Below the pieces are notes generated by a model, which did not search any database, had not been told where the DNA came from, and was given only the letters and a program-made list of their open reading frames with translations. A stretch of DNA of 64,000 nt. Source: Bacteroidota bacterium (GTDB taxonomy: Bacteria > Bacteroidota > Bacteroidia > Bacteroidales > UBA10428). Positions 27,828 to 36,409 of this stretch are shown here, in pieces (position 1 is the stretch's first letter; every line of letters begins with the position of its first letter). Made by a program: the position numbers and the translations under genes. The stretch spans positions 94,136 through 158,135 of the forward strand of contig JAEZZA010000004.1 in NCBI GenBank assembly GCA_023442525.1, in the 5' to 3' direction.

Positions 27828-30413
27828 CTATAATCCTAGCCAGAAACTCATTTTAACCATAAATATATTAGCCGGTTTTGTGCCGAACATGGCATCAAGG
27901 TTATGAGGAAGGCTTGCGAAATACATATTTTCCCTGTTCTGACGCCGGTTTTCCCATACTACGTATATAGTTGAACCAGGCCGGTATTCCCAGCGGGCAA
28001 CCAGGTTCGATCTGAATTCGCGGAAGCTGAAATCCGGATCCAACGTACCGTTATAAGTTGCTGTACGGAGATCTGCGTCCCTGGCATCTGCATCGGATGC
28101 ATATTTAAAATCGCTGTATTTACCGCTGGAAACGAAGGGACTGCCATAATATTGAATTGAGATATCAGGTGTTATATTGTAGTTCACACGAAATGTAAAA
28201 TTATACGTGTGCTGCCGGATTTGTGCCAAAATGTACCGGTTACTTCCTGATTCCACAAGTTTAGTTACATACTGAAAAGCATCGTCATTGAAAGTGTATT
28301 CAAATTCGCTGCTGATGTAAAAGTGGTTTCCCAGCCTGATCGCAAGCGATGGCTCTATGAGATATTTTTTTACATTGCCGTCGTTACTCAGTGTATTGAT
28401 GTTCTGCAGGCGAAATAAAAGGCGTTTTGATTTGTCGGTATTAAAAAGTATCGTACTTTCCCAGTATGGTGAAAGCCGGAACGCCGAACCACCCCGGAGT
28501 AAGCGTGTGGCAAGTTCCGATAAAACAAATGTCTCACTAAACGAAAGTTCCCAGCGATTTTTGAACATAGAAAGAAACTCCAGCCCGATATCGTTATAAG
28601 TGGTGCGACCACCATAGTTCCAACCGTTTGCCTGCGAAAGAGTGAGCGTATAATTTCGCATGAATCTGCCCGGCTCGGTTTGCCTGTATGCAACTTTGGT
28701 GTGGTTAATAATAATATCAGCCATATAAAGATATCCGGCATCATTTAAATCGAATTCAGGCGAATTCCAACTGATCTTCTCCGAAAAGATGAATTTTTCA
28801 TTGCCCTGCCTGCCAATAGTGAGATATCCGCCTGTACCGGTGAACGAAGTGCGGGTTGTGTCCACACCCAGGTAGCCCGTCGCGTCGGGACGCTGAAAAT
28901 AATGAACTGCATTTTTCTGAAGCAGGGTGATGGCATCCGTACTTCCTGTAATATGACTCATCATACCCTTGAAGTCGATGAAGTATTTCCTGTTGTTGAA
29001 ATATGTCAGAAAGTCAACTCCTCCTGCAAATGCATTCCTGTTCAGTACATCCAGGTGGGGATTATTGAGTTGCCTGTTTACCGATGTAAGCATCAATCCT
29101 AACTGGGTATTACCTTTGTTGGCCACTTTCTGAACCCTGCCTGCGAGGTAGTTGGTAAGCGGCTCCGCCACAGGCGAGGTTTCTGTGCCATTAATCGTCA
29201 GTTGCGCCAGTTCTCTTTGGGTTGTACTTTGCAGTATACCCACCGAAATTCCGTTTCGTGTGGTACCGGTTAATTTAATCGCATTGAGGATATTGGTAAA
29301 TTCAGGGATTTTTACGAATGAATTTAAATTATCGGCAGCAGGTATTATCGATGGTGCATGACCAATACGCCTCGAATAGAACATCAGATTCTGTTCTGCG
29401 GCAAAATCGAATATGTGTTTTCCTTCAAGGAAGAAAGGCCGTTTTTCGTCGTAAAAAGTCTCAAAGGCAGTAAGGTTCATAACCGAAGGATCGGCTTCAA
29501 TTTGTCCGAAATCCGGGTTGACGGTTAAATCCATCGTAAAATCACCCAGACCAATCTTGGCATCGATTCCTGCATTTCCGTTCCACCTTTTTTTTGTGGA
29601 ATACGGACTGCCGGGTATTACCGGACTAACAGTGAGCTTGCCCGAAACATAAGGAAGGAATTCAATTAACCTTGGCTTTCGTACACCGGTGAGCCCATGC
29701 ATTGTTCCGAATGAATATACATGTCCGCTGTTTTTTCTGGGTATGAGGCTCCATTGATCGGTTTCCTGTATACGTCTTATGATCCTCCTCACATGCAGGC
29801 CCCAAACCATGCCCGTGTCGCTATGGTTATATCTTAACTGATTCAGGGGTATTCGAAATTCAACGGTCCATGAGGAATCGTTTACGTCGGTCTTTCCCTC
29901 CCACACCGCGTTCCAGTTAATATTAACCGATAACGCGTCGGTAACGATCAGATCGGTTTTATTGCCGCCCACGTTAATGTTGAATTCGGTTCCGGCTCGA
30001 TAGTCATGATAGGTATCAAAAGCAACACTTATCAGATCGCCAACCGAGTTATCATCGCGGTTTCCCACAAACCGGTTTATTTTTTCGGGCTCGGGATCCC
30101 ATGCCCGTAAAGCAAAATATATATTCTTGTCGTCATACAGGATTTTTATCCGGGTTGGGTAGGTGGGAATTGCACGCTCTATAGGAGTATTCTGTATAAA
30201 ATTATCTGACCATTGTCCATCTGAATTCCAGCAGACATCGTCGAGCCTCCCGTCGATTACGGGGGCACGGCTGATTAATCGTGTGGTTTGATAAGTTCTC
30301 TTGTATGCCTTCTCAAAGGGAATGATGCTGTCGGTTGGAGCCTGTGAGAACAGGGGATTGGCTGAAATTAACAATATTGATAAAACGAGGAATCCCCTTG
30401 AAATTATTTTCAT
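27828..30413 (-). CDS. DUF5916 outer-membrane protein with CBM9-like N-terminal domain
   Basis: An 861-residue secreted protein (signal to ANPLFSQ). Residues about 45-240 form a carbohydrate-binding family 9-like sandwich (APVIDGRLDDVCWNSDGQWS; IKILYDDKNIYFALRAWD), as in DUF5916 proteins. The rest is a large beta-barrel with alternating aromatic strands and a C-terminal Phe-Trp-Leu-Gly-Leu, consistent with insertion by the BAM complex. The function is unknown; the family sits in the outer membrane of many Bacteroidota. It is the downstream gene of a minus-strand pair with the secreted repeat protein, from which it is separated by a terminator-like hairpin. Confidence 0.88.
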   Translation of the reverse strand: MKIISRGFLVLSILLISANPLFSQAPTDSIIPFEKAYKRTYQTTRLISRAPVIDGRLDDVCWNSDGQWSDNFIQNTPIERAIPTYPTRIKILYDDKNIYFALRAWDPEPEKINRFVGNRDDNSVGDLISVAFDTYHDYRAGTEFNINVGGNKTDLIVTDALSVNINWNAVWEGKTDVNDSSWTVEFRIPLNQLRYNHSDTGMVWGLHVRRIIRRIQETDQWSLIPRKNSGHVYSFGTMHGLTGVRKPRLIEFLPYVSGKLTVSPVIPGSPYSTKKRWNGNAGIDAKIGLGDFTMDLTVNPDFGQIEADPSVMNLTAFETFYDEKRPFFLEGKHIFDFAAEQNLMFYSRRIGHAPSIIPAADNLNSFVKIPEFTNILNAIKLTGTTRNGISVGILQSTTQRELAQLTINGTETSPVAEPLTNYLAGRVQKVANKGNTQLGLMLTSVNRQLNNPHLDVLNRNAFAGGVDFLTYFNNRKYFIDFKGMMSHITGSTDAITLLQKNAVHYFQRPDATGYLGVDTTRTSFTGTGGYLTIGRQGNEKFIFSEKISWNSPEFDLNDAGYLYMADIIINHTKVAYRQTEPGRFMRNYTLTLSQANGWNYGGRTTYNDIGLEFLSMFKNRWELSFSETFVLSELATRLLRGGSAFRLSPYWESTILFNTDKSKRLLFRLQNINTLSNDGNVKKYLIEPSLAIRLGNHFYISSEFEYTFNDDAFQYVTKLVESGSNRYILAQIRQHTYNFTFRVNYNITPDISIQYYGSPFVSSGKYSDFKYASDADARDADLRTATYNGTLDPDFSFREFRSNLVARWEYRPGSTIYVVWENRRQNRENMYFASLPHNLDAMFGTKPANIFMVKMSFWLGL

Positions 30414-30452
30414 AATGATTATTTAGATGCCACGAATTTAATAGAAATTTAA

Positions 30453-30476
30453 ATGCCCCGCCAAATGGCAGGGCAT
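30453..30476 (-). terminator. GC-rich hairpin between secreted repeat protein and DUF5916 gene
   Basis: A 10-bp stem with one G-T pair (30453-30462 and 30467-30476, arm ATGCCCCGCC) and loop AAAT lies between the two minus-strand genes. A T-rich stretch follows in the minus direction, so it probably ends or attenuates transcription before the DUF5916 gene. Confidence 0.55.
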
Positions 30477-30562
30477 CACACTGAAAGAACTAAACCACCT
30501 TTGAACTATTAACCAGCTTTTGAGTCGTTTGAATATTTCTGAATATTACCTTGTATTACCTG

Positions 30563-31069
30563 TTATTTTGCGGACGACCTGTAATAACCTGCATTGATCA
30601 GCCATGCCTCCTGTGACGAAACTTCGTCGGACACTATCGGCCGGGTATTCGTTTTCATAACTGCCATCACAGGTTTATTAAAGGTGTTCGTGAATTCATC
30701 ATATACCGGTGCATTATATTCCAAATGTCCGATCATCTCGTTGGCCAGGTTTTCTAATTCCTGGTCAGCCGGACCTTCAAAATCAACCGGTGCAGTGTAT
30801 TTCAGTAAATTTCCGGTATTTTCGGCAAACATTTCAAGACTTAATTCGGCCGGTAGGCTTTCTACATTGACGGTCTTCTCTTCCGGAGCCGTGTATTTCA
30901 ATTCCTGTTCCGAATTGTTTGCAAAAACTTCAAGACGATTCGCTGTAGTCAGTTTCAGATCGGTCATGTCTGGATTAGGTTGTGCATGTACACCAAAATT
31001 GATTGCTGCAGCTAATGTTGCGCTAAGTGCCAGAAATCTGAGGCTGCTGTTTCTTAACTGTGTTTTCAT
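30563..31069 (-). CDS. Secreted protein with three internal repeats, unknown function
   Basis: A 168-residue protein with a signal peptide (cleavage near GVHAQP, residue about 29). I do not recognise a family. It holds three similar units of 33-40 residues, each with a Leu-Glu-x-(Phe/Leu)-Ala core and ending in Leu-(Lys/Glu)-Tyr-x-Ala-Pro: LEVFANNSEQELKYTAP, LEMFAENTGNLLKYTAP and LENLANEMIGHLEYNAP. The C-terminus (SQEAWLINAGYYRSSAK) differs. The units are acidic and amphipathic. Regulation or partner is unknown; a hairpin separates it from the DUF5916 gene downstream. Confidence 0.72.
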   Translation of the reverse strand: MKTQLRNSSLRFLALSATLAAAINFGVHAQPNPDMTDLKLTTANRLEVFANNSEQELKYTAPEEKTVNVESLPAELSLEMFAENTGNLLKYTAPVDFEGPADQELENLANEMIGHLEYNAPVYDEFTNTFNKPVMAVMKTNTRPIVSDEVSSQEAWLINAGYYRSSAK

Positions 31070-31284
31070 AATGATTTTTAAGATATAGGTTTAGTATCTT
31101 TTTCACATTAACTGTGCCAAACTCTGTAAATAACTAATATACAAATTAATACAACAATCTGTTAACGTTCCTTAACAGTCATTTTTGCCTATAAACGGTA
31201 CACTCACTGTCCGAAATCGAACATGTTCCCGGTCCCGCTTTGTGCCCTTAAAATCGAAGAACAGACACAATCGAAACCCTTGCT

Positions 31285-31428
31285 CTCATTGTTTTCCTTC
31301 GTGTGCTTTGATACAATGTTTCAAACTCTGACAGGTTCTGCGAACTCTGTCAGGTTTTCCACACCTTTTCTGCAATGAAACGGCCGCAGGCCTTGAACCC
31401 CTGGAACCCCTGGAACCTTTGGAACCCC
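31285..31428. repeat. Composite interspersed repeat, locus C
   Basis: The locus contains a half copy of the TTGCTCTnATTG...CCTTCGTGTGCTTTG element (about 31281-31312) that is complete at 43704, and the hairpin CTGACAG...CTGTCAG (31328-31353). A CGGCCGCAGGCC module (31381-31392) and four 9-bp units of TGGAACCCC type (31393-31428) follow. The remaining gap 31070-31284 would hold the promoter of the secreted repeat gene; no gene was seen. Confidence 0.75.
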
Positions 31429-31436
31429 CAGTATGT

Positions 31437-31973
31437 CTACTTCTTCTTACTCTCCTTACCAGCCGGCTTGGCCTGTTTGGTAGTTTTTGGAGTTTTTGGC
31501 TTTTCTACTGTGCTTTCCGACTTTTCAGCAGCCGGTTCCGCCTGATCAGCAGCCGGTTGAGCTTCGGCAGGCTGTTCAGCAGGTTTTTCCTCTTCTTCAA
31601 AACTCAGAAGATTCAATGTCAACAATGAATTGTACCACGAAACAAGTTTCTTTATATCGGATACATAAACCCTGTTGCGGTCATATTCAGGCAATACCTT
31701 TTCCATGAATTTCTTCAGATCGTCCGGATCGGATTTTGGTTCCGGAGCTGGCTGCCCGGGCTCCAAATCGTTTATTTTTTTAAAAACATCTTTCAGAGGA
31801 ACTTCACCTTCTTCGGTGAAAATAGCAATGTCGGCCAGTGAACTTACCTTTTGCGTGGCATTGATAAACATCCTTTTTTGATCGGCAAAAGATTCAATTC
31901 CATTACGTCCCTGCGATACAAATTTGAATAAACCACTGTATCCTGAAACCGACATTATTTCCTTTAAATCCAT
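31437..31973 (-). CDS. DUF5606 domain protein
   Basis: A 178-residue protein. Residues 1-125 match the Bacteroidota-specific DUF5606 family (MDLKEIMSVSGYSGLFKFVS; SLADIAIFTEEGEVPLKDVF; YVSDIKKLVSWYNSL). The tail from about residue 130 is a low-complexity Pro-Ala-Glu-Lys-rich stretch ending in a Lys run, which is probably unstructured. The function is unknown to me. It lies near a conserved block of housekeeping genes on the same strand, though 98 bp downstream of the DnaJ-domain gene, and may be cotranscribed with it. Confidence 0.85.
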   Translation of the reverse strand: MDLKEIMSVSGYSGLFKFVSQGRNGIESFADQKRMFINATQKVSSLADIAIFTEEGEVPLKDVFKKINDLEPGQPAPEPKSDPDDLKKFMEKVLPEYDRNRVYVSDIKKLVSWYNSLLTLNLLSFEEEEKPAEQPAEAQPAADQAEPAAEKSESTVEKPKTPKTTKQAKPAGKESKKK

Positions 31974-32071
31974 GTGATTATTATTTTTTTTATGATGTAA
32001 AAATAGTTAAAACTTGCAATTGCCCATGCTGCAATCTTAATCATAAATTGTAAAATCTGTCGTCGTAAATC

Positions 32072-32806
32072 TTAATTAATTCCTCTGTCTTTCTTAATAA
32101 CTTCCCATGCTTCCTTTATCCTGGAAAACTTTTCCTCTGCATTGCGCCGGATTTCTTCTCCCAGGTAGGAAACTTTATCAGGATGGTTTTTTAACGCCAG
32201 CTGTCTGTATTTCTTTCTTATTTCTTCAGTTGTTGCATTTACAGGAACTTCCAATACATGATATGCCCAGTCGTTCGATTTTATAAACATTCCCTTGAGC
32301 GAATCAATATCGGCTTCGCTGATTCCCAGGTCAAGTGCGGACTGCTCAATCTGTATCAGTTCACTCCGGTCGATTTCACCATCCGAATATGCAATGCCAA
32401 ATATCACGTGCATGAGTTGCAGTCGCGATGCATAGTCCATTCTTGAACGTATCTGACCGGTAACTTCCCTCAAAGGTATATCCTGTTTAAGGATATCCCT
32501 GAGCATCCGAAGCATATCTGCCGCCTTATTTTCACCAAAAGAACCAACCAGGAATCTTTTCACGAAATCGAGTTCGGAACGCAAAACCCGCTGATCGGCT
32601 TTCATAATAGCGGCAACCATCACGAGAAGGCTTACCATGAAGTCGCCCTGTGTGGTTACTTTAGGATTACGATCGAACTGTTCGAGGTCCGACGAATCAA
32701 CGAACGATCCAAAGGCAAAACCTAATAATGCACCTATCGGACCGCCGATAGTCCAGCCTAGTCCTGCACCAATCCATTTTCCGAATTTTCTTTCCTTCAA
32801 ATTCAT
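32072..32806 (-). CDS. TerB/DnaJ domain protein (DjlA-like co-chaperone)
   Basis: A 244-residue co-chaperone. A Gly-rich N-terminal segment (GAGLGWTIGGPIGALLGFAF) may anchor it to the membrane. Residues about 55-165 form a TerB-like helical domain. Residues about 178-242 are a J domain with the diagnostic His-Pro-Asp (ALKNHPDKVSYLG) that would stimulate DnaK ATPase. The order matches DjlA, though it is shorter than the E. coli protein. It overlaps coaE by 4 bp, so the two are translationally coupled. Confidence 0.9.
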   Translation of the reverse strand: MNLKERKFGKWIGAGLGWTIGGPIGALLGFAFGSFVDSSDLEQFDRNPKVTTQGDFMVSLLVMVAAIMKADQRVLRSELDFVKRFLVGSFGENKAADMLRMLRDILKQDIPLREVTGQIRSRMDYASRLQLMHVIFGIAYSDGEIDRSELIQIEQSALDLGISEADIDSLKGMFIKSNDWAYHVLEVPVNATTEEIRKKYRQLALKNHPDKVSYLGEEIRRNAEEKFSRIKEAWEVIKKDRGIN

Positions 32807-33390
32807 TTTAAATTCAAGAATAGCTGATGTAATTTCAGTACCTGAGGAATAACCAATGTCTGATCGTCATTGGTTATTACATGATGTGATTTCTTCACAA
32901 ACTCTTCTTCCGTCAACTGGTTATTGATAATATTTCTTATTACCCGTGGATCCTGGTTATCCCGCGAAAGAACCCGGGCTATGCGAATTTCTTCGGGAGC
33001 AATAACAGCTACTATTCTGTCGAATTTCCGGGCCAATTGACTTTCAATCAGAATGGCACTTTCAAACACAGTGTAGGGGAACGACTCGTGGTGGTCGCGC
33101 CATTTCCGGTAATGCATTTCCAGACGCGGATGCGTGATCCGGTTTACCTTTTGCAACATTTCTTTATTGTTGAAAATCAACTCCGAAAGGTATCGTCGGT
33201 TCAATTCCCCGTTGATATATACCTCTTCGCCTGCAATAGCTATTAATTCGTTCCGAATCTCCGGATCGGTATTCGAAAGATGTTTTGCTGCCATGTCGGC
33301 ATTGTAAACCGGAATCCCAAGTACGGAAAATATCCTGCAAACCACCGATTTTCCACTGCCAATACCTCCGGTAATCCCAATGCTGATCAT
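32803..33390 (-). CDS. coaE: Dephospho-CoA kinase
   Basis: A 195-residue enzyme for the last step of coenzyme A synthesis, phosphorylation of the ribose 3'-OH of dephospho-CoA. The P-loop GGIGSGKS lies near residue 8, followed by VYNADMAAKHLS (family DAD-like motif with Asp) and the lid region with Arg residues (VLSRDNQDPRVIRNIINNQL). The length is normal. It overlaps both neighbours by 4 bp, within the minus-strand nusB-yajC-YbbR-coaE-DnaJ block. Confidence 0.95.
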   Translation of the reverse strand: MISIGITGGIGSGKSVVCRIFSVLGIPVYNADMAAKHLSNTDPEIRNELIAIAGEEVYINGELNRRYLSELIFNNKEMLQKVNRITHPRLEMHYRKWRDHHESFPYTVFESAILIESQLARKFDRIVAVIAPEEIRIARVLSRDNQDPRVIRNIINNQLTEEEFVKKSHHVITNDDQTLVIPQVLKLHQLFLNLK

Positions 33391-34364
33391 CTGCGCGAAA
33401 TTAAGTATTCTATTACTTTGGGATTGAAATGGAGATTGCTGATATAACCCGGAGTGTCAGCAAGGAATACAGTGAGTCGTAGTGTATTGTCATCACTGAT
33501 CTCATTGAAATCAATACTGGGAATGAGCGGATTATTCCGCACCCTGTTATAATTGCTGATACATACCCTGTAAGTGAAGCTGACCTGTCCCGGAATGGGT
33601 ATGAATTCCACCGAATCGGGTACATTAAGCGATACAACGGTTGCACGATCTTCAACTTCGGTAAACCTGTCGACCGGAACCGTGGCAATTACCTTTTGCT
33701 GTGAGAATGTAACCATATTTACCGGCCTGATATTAAACTCGCCCGTAACCGTATCCGAAAGGTTTGTATAACGAATGGGTTCTGTATATACATTGCGGAT
33801 TGAGTCCACAATGGTCCCGGGACCTGATATGATCACCGAGTCGGGAAATATTTCGATATTGCCATTAAGCATGAACTGCTGCCGGAAGAATTTGCTGTGC
33901 ATACCTATCTGGGGAATCACGGCAACTTTTTTTACCGATATGCCCGAGAGTTTAAAATAAAGTGTATCGGGTGAAATATCAAGTATGGATATATCTTTAA
34001 GCTCGGCCGACAGCACTTCTTTCACTGTTTCCGTAACAATAAAAAAAGTATCTGCACCCTTGCTGTTTAATGAAAACGAATTGACATTGAATCGTAATGG
34101 TACCAGATCAAGATTGAGTTTGCTCCGAAGTATACTGAATCCCTTTGCCCGTACTTGTAAATGGAGTTTATAGGGTACTTCACCAACCAGAACCTTGTTT
34201 TCGGGAAAGTTAATGTAACGAACCGGGTAGTAGATTGTGGATTCGTACGGTTCACCTAATGCCCGGATAAACCAGAAGGCAGTCGCAATAACCAGGAAAA
34301 AAAGAAAAGTAATGAATTTTTGCTGCCGGAATGAATTACTTAATCGCTTAAGGTATTTATTCAA
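33387..34364 (-). CDS. YbbR-like domain protein (CdaR family)
   Basis: A roughly 325-residue membrane-anchored periplasmic protein. One transmembrane helix (ITFLFFLVIATAFWFIRAL) is followed by YbbR-type beta-rich repeats (YPVRYINFPENKVL; IVDSIRNVYTEPIRYTNLSD). In Firmicutes, YbbR/CdaR regulates the diadenylate cyclase, but no cyclase is nearby. The start is uncertain: there is no ATG, and TTG codons at 34364 and 34421 are both possible. I prefer 34364, because the longer form would run into a stable hairpin at 34400-34440. Confidence 0.85.
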   Translation of the reverse strand: MNKYLKRLSNSFRQQKFITFLFFLVIATAFWFIRALGEPYESTIYYPVRYINFPENKVLVGEVPYKLHLQVRAKGFSILRSKLNLDLVPLRFNVNSFSLNSKGADTFFIVTETVKEVLSAELKDISILDISPDTLYFKLSGISVKKVAVIPQIGMHSKFFRQQFMLNGNIEIFPDSVIISGPGTIVDSIRNVYTEPIRYTNLSDTVTGEFNIRPVNMVTFSQQKVIATVPVDRFTEVEDRATVVSLNVPDSVEFIPIPGQVSFTYRVCISNYNRVRNNPLIPSIDFNEISDDNTLRLTVFLADTPGYISNLHFNPKVIEYLISRR

Positions 34365-34399
34365 TACCGGGGTGATGTTTGTTGTGTTATTCAAAATCT

Positions 34400-34440
34400 C
34401 AGCGTTTAAAGTATATAACAAATATACACCTTAAACGCTG
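34400..34440 (-). promoter_or_regulatory. Hairpin with an embedded -7 box before the YbbR gene
   Basis: The 10-bp arms CAGCGTTTAA (34400-34409) and TTAAACGCTG (34431-34440) enclose a second pairing (GTATAT/ATATAC). On the minus strand the loop contains TATATTTG, a match to TAnnTTTG. It could terminate yajC transcription, or carry a separate promoter for the YbbR-coaE genes, or both. Confidence 0.45.
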
Positions 34441-34449
34441 TATTTACCA

Positions 34450-34782
34450 TTATTGCTGTTGATTTTGTACATCGGAGGTGTCACGGAGAACGGCACTCTT
34501 GTCTACTTTAAGCAGCACATTATTACCTGCATCAATGGTTATAACATTATCCGTGATGTTATTGATCTTACCGTATATTCCTCCGGCAGTTATTATATGA
34601 TCACCTTTTTTCAACGATTCCCTGAAATTCTTAAGATCTTTCTGCCTTTTCATCTGAGGTCTGATCAGGAAAAAGTAAAAAACCACCATGATCAAAAGAA
34701 GGGGAATTAATGACGACCAGGGGTTTGCCTGACCTTGGCCTGAAGGGCTTGCCATCAGGATGATTGTTGATAAATTACTCAT
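34450..34782 (-). CDS. yajC: Preprotein translocase subunit YajC
   Basis: A 110-residue inner-membrane component of the SecDF-YajC complex. After a short N-terminus it has a single transmembrane helix (LIPLLLIMVVFYFFLIRPQM) and the hallmark IRPQMKRQKDLKNF, then GDHIITAGGIYGKINNITDN, the conserved soluble part. I used the ATG at 34782; an in-frame TTG two codons upstream has no support. It lies between nusB and the YbbR gene, an arrangement common in Bacteroidota. Confidence 0.95.
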   Translation of the reverse strand: MSNLSTIILMASPSGQGQANPWSSLIPLLLIMVVFYFFLIRPQMKRQKDLKNFRESLKKGDHIITAGGIYGKINNITDNVITIDAGNNVLLKVDKSAVLRDTSDVQNQQQ

Positions 34783-34873
34783 TTTCAAATGTTTAATTTA
34801 ATACTAAAGGAATTAAATAAATTGGAGTTGTAAAATTAAAATAAAATCTTGGAAATCTTACTACTGTCCCGGC

Positions 34874-35821
34874 TCATTCACCAATCAGGCCACGTCCGGT
34901 TTTTACGATTTTGTTATTCTCTTTCAGGTGCTTAAAGATCTTGTCGAGTAATCCGTTGATAAAAACACTGCTCTTTTCGGTACTGTAAAATTTGGCAATC
35001 TCAAGGTATTCGTTTATAGTAACCCGTGTTGGTATTGACGGAAATGATACGGCTTCGGTAATTGCCATAACCAGAATAAGCATATCCATGAAAGCAATCC
35101 TTTCAACATCCCAGTTTTTGGTGTACGATTCGATCAGCTTGGAATATTCTTCCTTATGAACAACCGACTTTCTGAAGAGATCCCTTGCAAATTCCCTGTC
35201 GTCATCGTTTTTAAAAAGCGACATCAGTGAGGCATCCTCATTCTGCTCTTCTTTGAAATCCTTTAAAGTCTTGCTGATCATGCTTATCACAAACTCAACT
35301 TCATCGTTCCAGTAAATGCTTTGCTCTTCAAGGGTCTGATAAATGCCTTCGGTATCGGCAATTTCATTTGTGTAAATTTCAATAATCAGTTTTTTATCAT
35401 CCTCATAATTTCTTTCGCTATTATCCATGTATTCCTTGAAATACGAAGTCATTCGGATTCGATTATGAAGTTTCTTGATTAATTCAGGTGAATTTACCCA
35501 TGAAATTTTGTTGGTATTGAGATACTGGTTGAACTGCCTGTTAATTCTGAGTTGCTGAACGATTTTATTATCAATAAACTTGGTATTGGGATTCAGGTCT
35601 TCGCGTGTAGGAATACGCTTCTGCCGCGCTATTTCAATTCGGTTAGTAGCATAATCGGCTATTTCTATTATGAGCAGCAAGAGATAGTGATACAGATCGT
35701 ATGTTTTTTGAATGCTGAAGAAAAGCTCTTTTTCATATTTATTAATTGTAACATCAGCCCCCTGAAAGTATGCATAGAGAAGCTGTAAAATCTTGATACG
35801 TAGAATCCGTCGGCTGATCAT
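34874..35821 (-). CDS. nusB: Transcription antitermination factor NusB
   Basis: A 315-residue NusB protein that supports rRNA antitermination. It has the N-terminal RRILRIKILQLLYAYFQG helix and the C-terminal NusB core (LVMAITEAVSFPSIPTRVTI; NEYLEIAKFYSTEKSSVFIN; GLLDKIFKHL). It is about twice as long as the E. coli protein because of a central helical insertion, as usual for Bacteroidota. It is the first gene of the minus-strand housekeeping block and is divergent from the PUR-family gene. Confidence 0.94.
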   Translation of the reverse strand: MISRRILRIKILQLLYAYFQGADVTINKYEKELFFSIQKTYDLYHYLLLLIIEIADYATNRIEIARQKRIPTREDLNPNTKFIDNKIVQQLRINRQFNQYLNTNKISWVNSPELIKKLHNRIRMTSYFKEYMDNSERNYEDDKKLIIEIYTNEIADTEGIYQTLEEQSIYWNDEVEFVISMISKTLKDFKEEQNEDASLMSLFKNDDDREFARDLFRKSVVHKEEYSKLIESYTKNWDVERIAFMDMLILVMAITEAVSFPSIPTRVTINEYLEIAKFYSTEKSSVFINGLLDKIFKHLKENNKIVKTGRGLIGE

Positions 35822-35890
35822 ATAAAAGAACTTGCTTTTTCCTTTGAAATCGAATTACCATTACATTGAACTGCAAAATAAATGCATTTT

Positions 35891-35923
35891 TTTGACCTTC
35901 AATACGAAATTTTCCTATTTTTG
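35891..35923 (+). promoter_or_regulatory. Bacteroidota-type promoter of the PUR-family gene
   Basis: TTTG (35891-35894) and TATTTTTG (35916-35923) are 21 bp apart and match the -33/-7 consensus. The start codon follows 34 bp later. Confidence 0.6.
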
Positions 35924-35957
35924 AACCGAATGAACCTCTACTAATAAAACCCGATGT

Positions 35958-36353
35958 ATGATTGAAGACCAAAATGACAAAACCCATGCTGCAGAAGAAA
36001 CCGACCATAATGAGGTTTTTTCAAAAGCAGTTAGAGCAGGAAAGCGTACTTATTTTTTTGATGTTAAGGCAACCCGGAAAAATGACTATTTCCTGACTAT
36101 TACCGAAAGTAAGAAACGGTTCCATAAGGATGGTCGTTTTTACTTTGAGAAACACAAAATTTTTATTTATAAAGAAGATTTTGACAAGTTTACTAATGGA
36201 TATCTCGAGGTGCTGGATTATGTAAAATCCCTCAGATTGTCCGATAACGTTGTTGAAAGTATTAAGAACAACGGTGATACCGAAGATTATTCCAATATCG
36301 AATTTGAAGATTTGGAAAGCCTTGAACTGGAAGATCGCAAATTGGAAAATTAA
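35958..36353 (+). CDS. PUR-family (DUF3276) nucleic-acid-binding protein
   Basis: A 131-residue protein with one PUR-alpha-like repeat at about residues 20-95 (FSKAVRAGKRTYFFDVKATR; NDYFLTITESKKRF; KHKIFIYKEDFDKF), as in the Bacteroidota DUF3276 proteins, which bind single-stranded nucleic acids as dimers. The termini are acidic and probably disordered. It is a single-gene unit with a good promoter and a strong terminator. The cellular role is not established to my knowledge. Confidence 0.92.
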   Translation: MIEDQNDKTHAAEETDHNEVFSKAVRAGKRTYFFDVKATRKNDYFLTITESKKRFHKDGRFYFEKHKIFIYKEDFDKFTNGYLEVLDYVKSLRLSDNVVESIKNNGDTEDYSNIEFEDLESLELEDRKLEN

Positions 36354-36374
36354 GAGCGAAGCTATGATTAATCG

Positions 36375-36409
36375 AGCCCGGGAGTTATTGCTTCCGGGCT
36401 TTGTTTTTT
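36375..36409 (+). terminator. Intrinsic terminator of the PUR-family gene
   Basis: The stem AGCCCGG (36375-36381) / CCGGGCT (36394-36400) with extra AG/CT pairing is followed by TTGTTTTTT. The stop codon of the convergent minus-strand gene (36385-36387) lies inside the hairpin loop. Confidence 0.88.
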
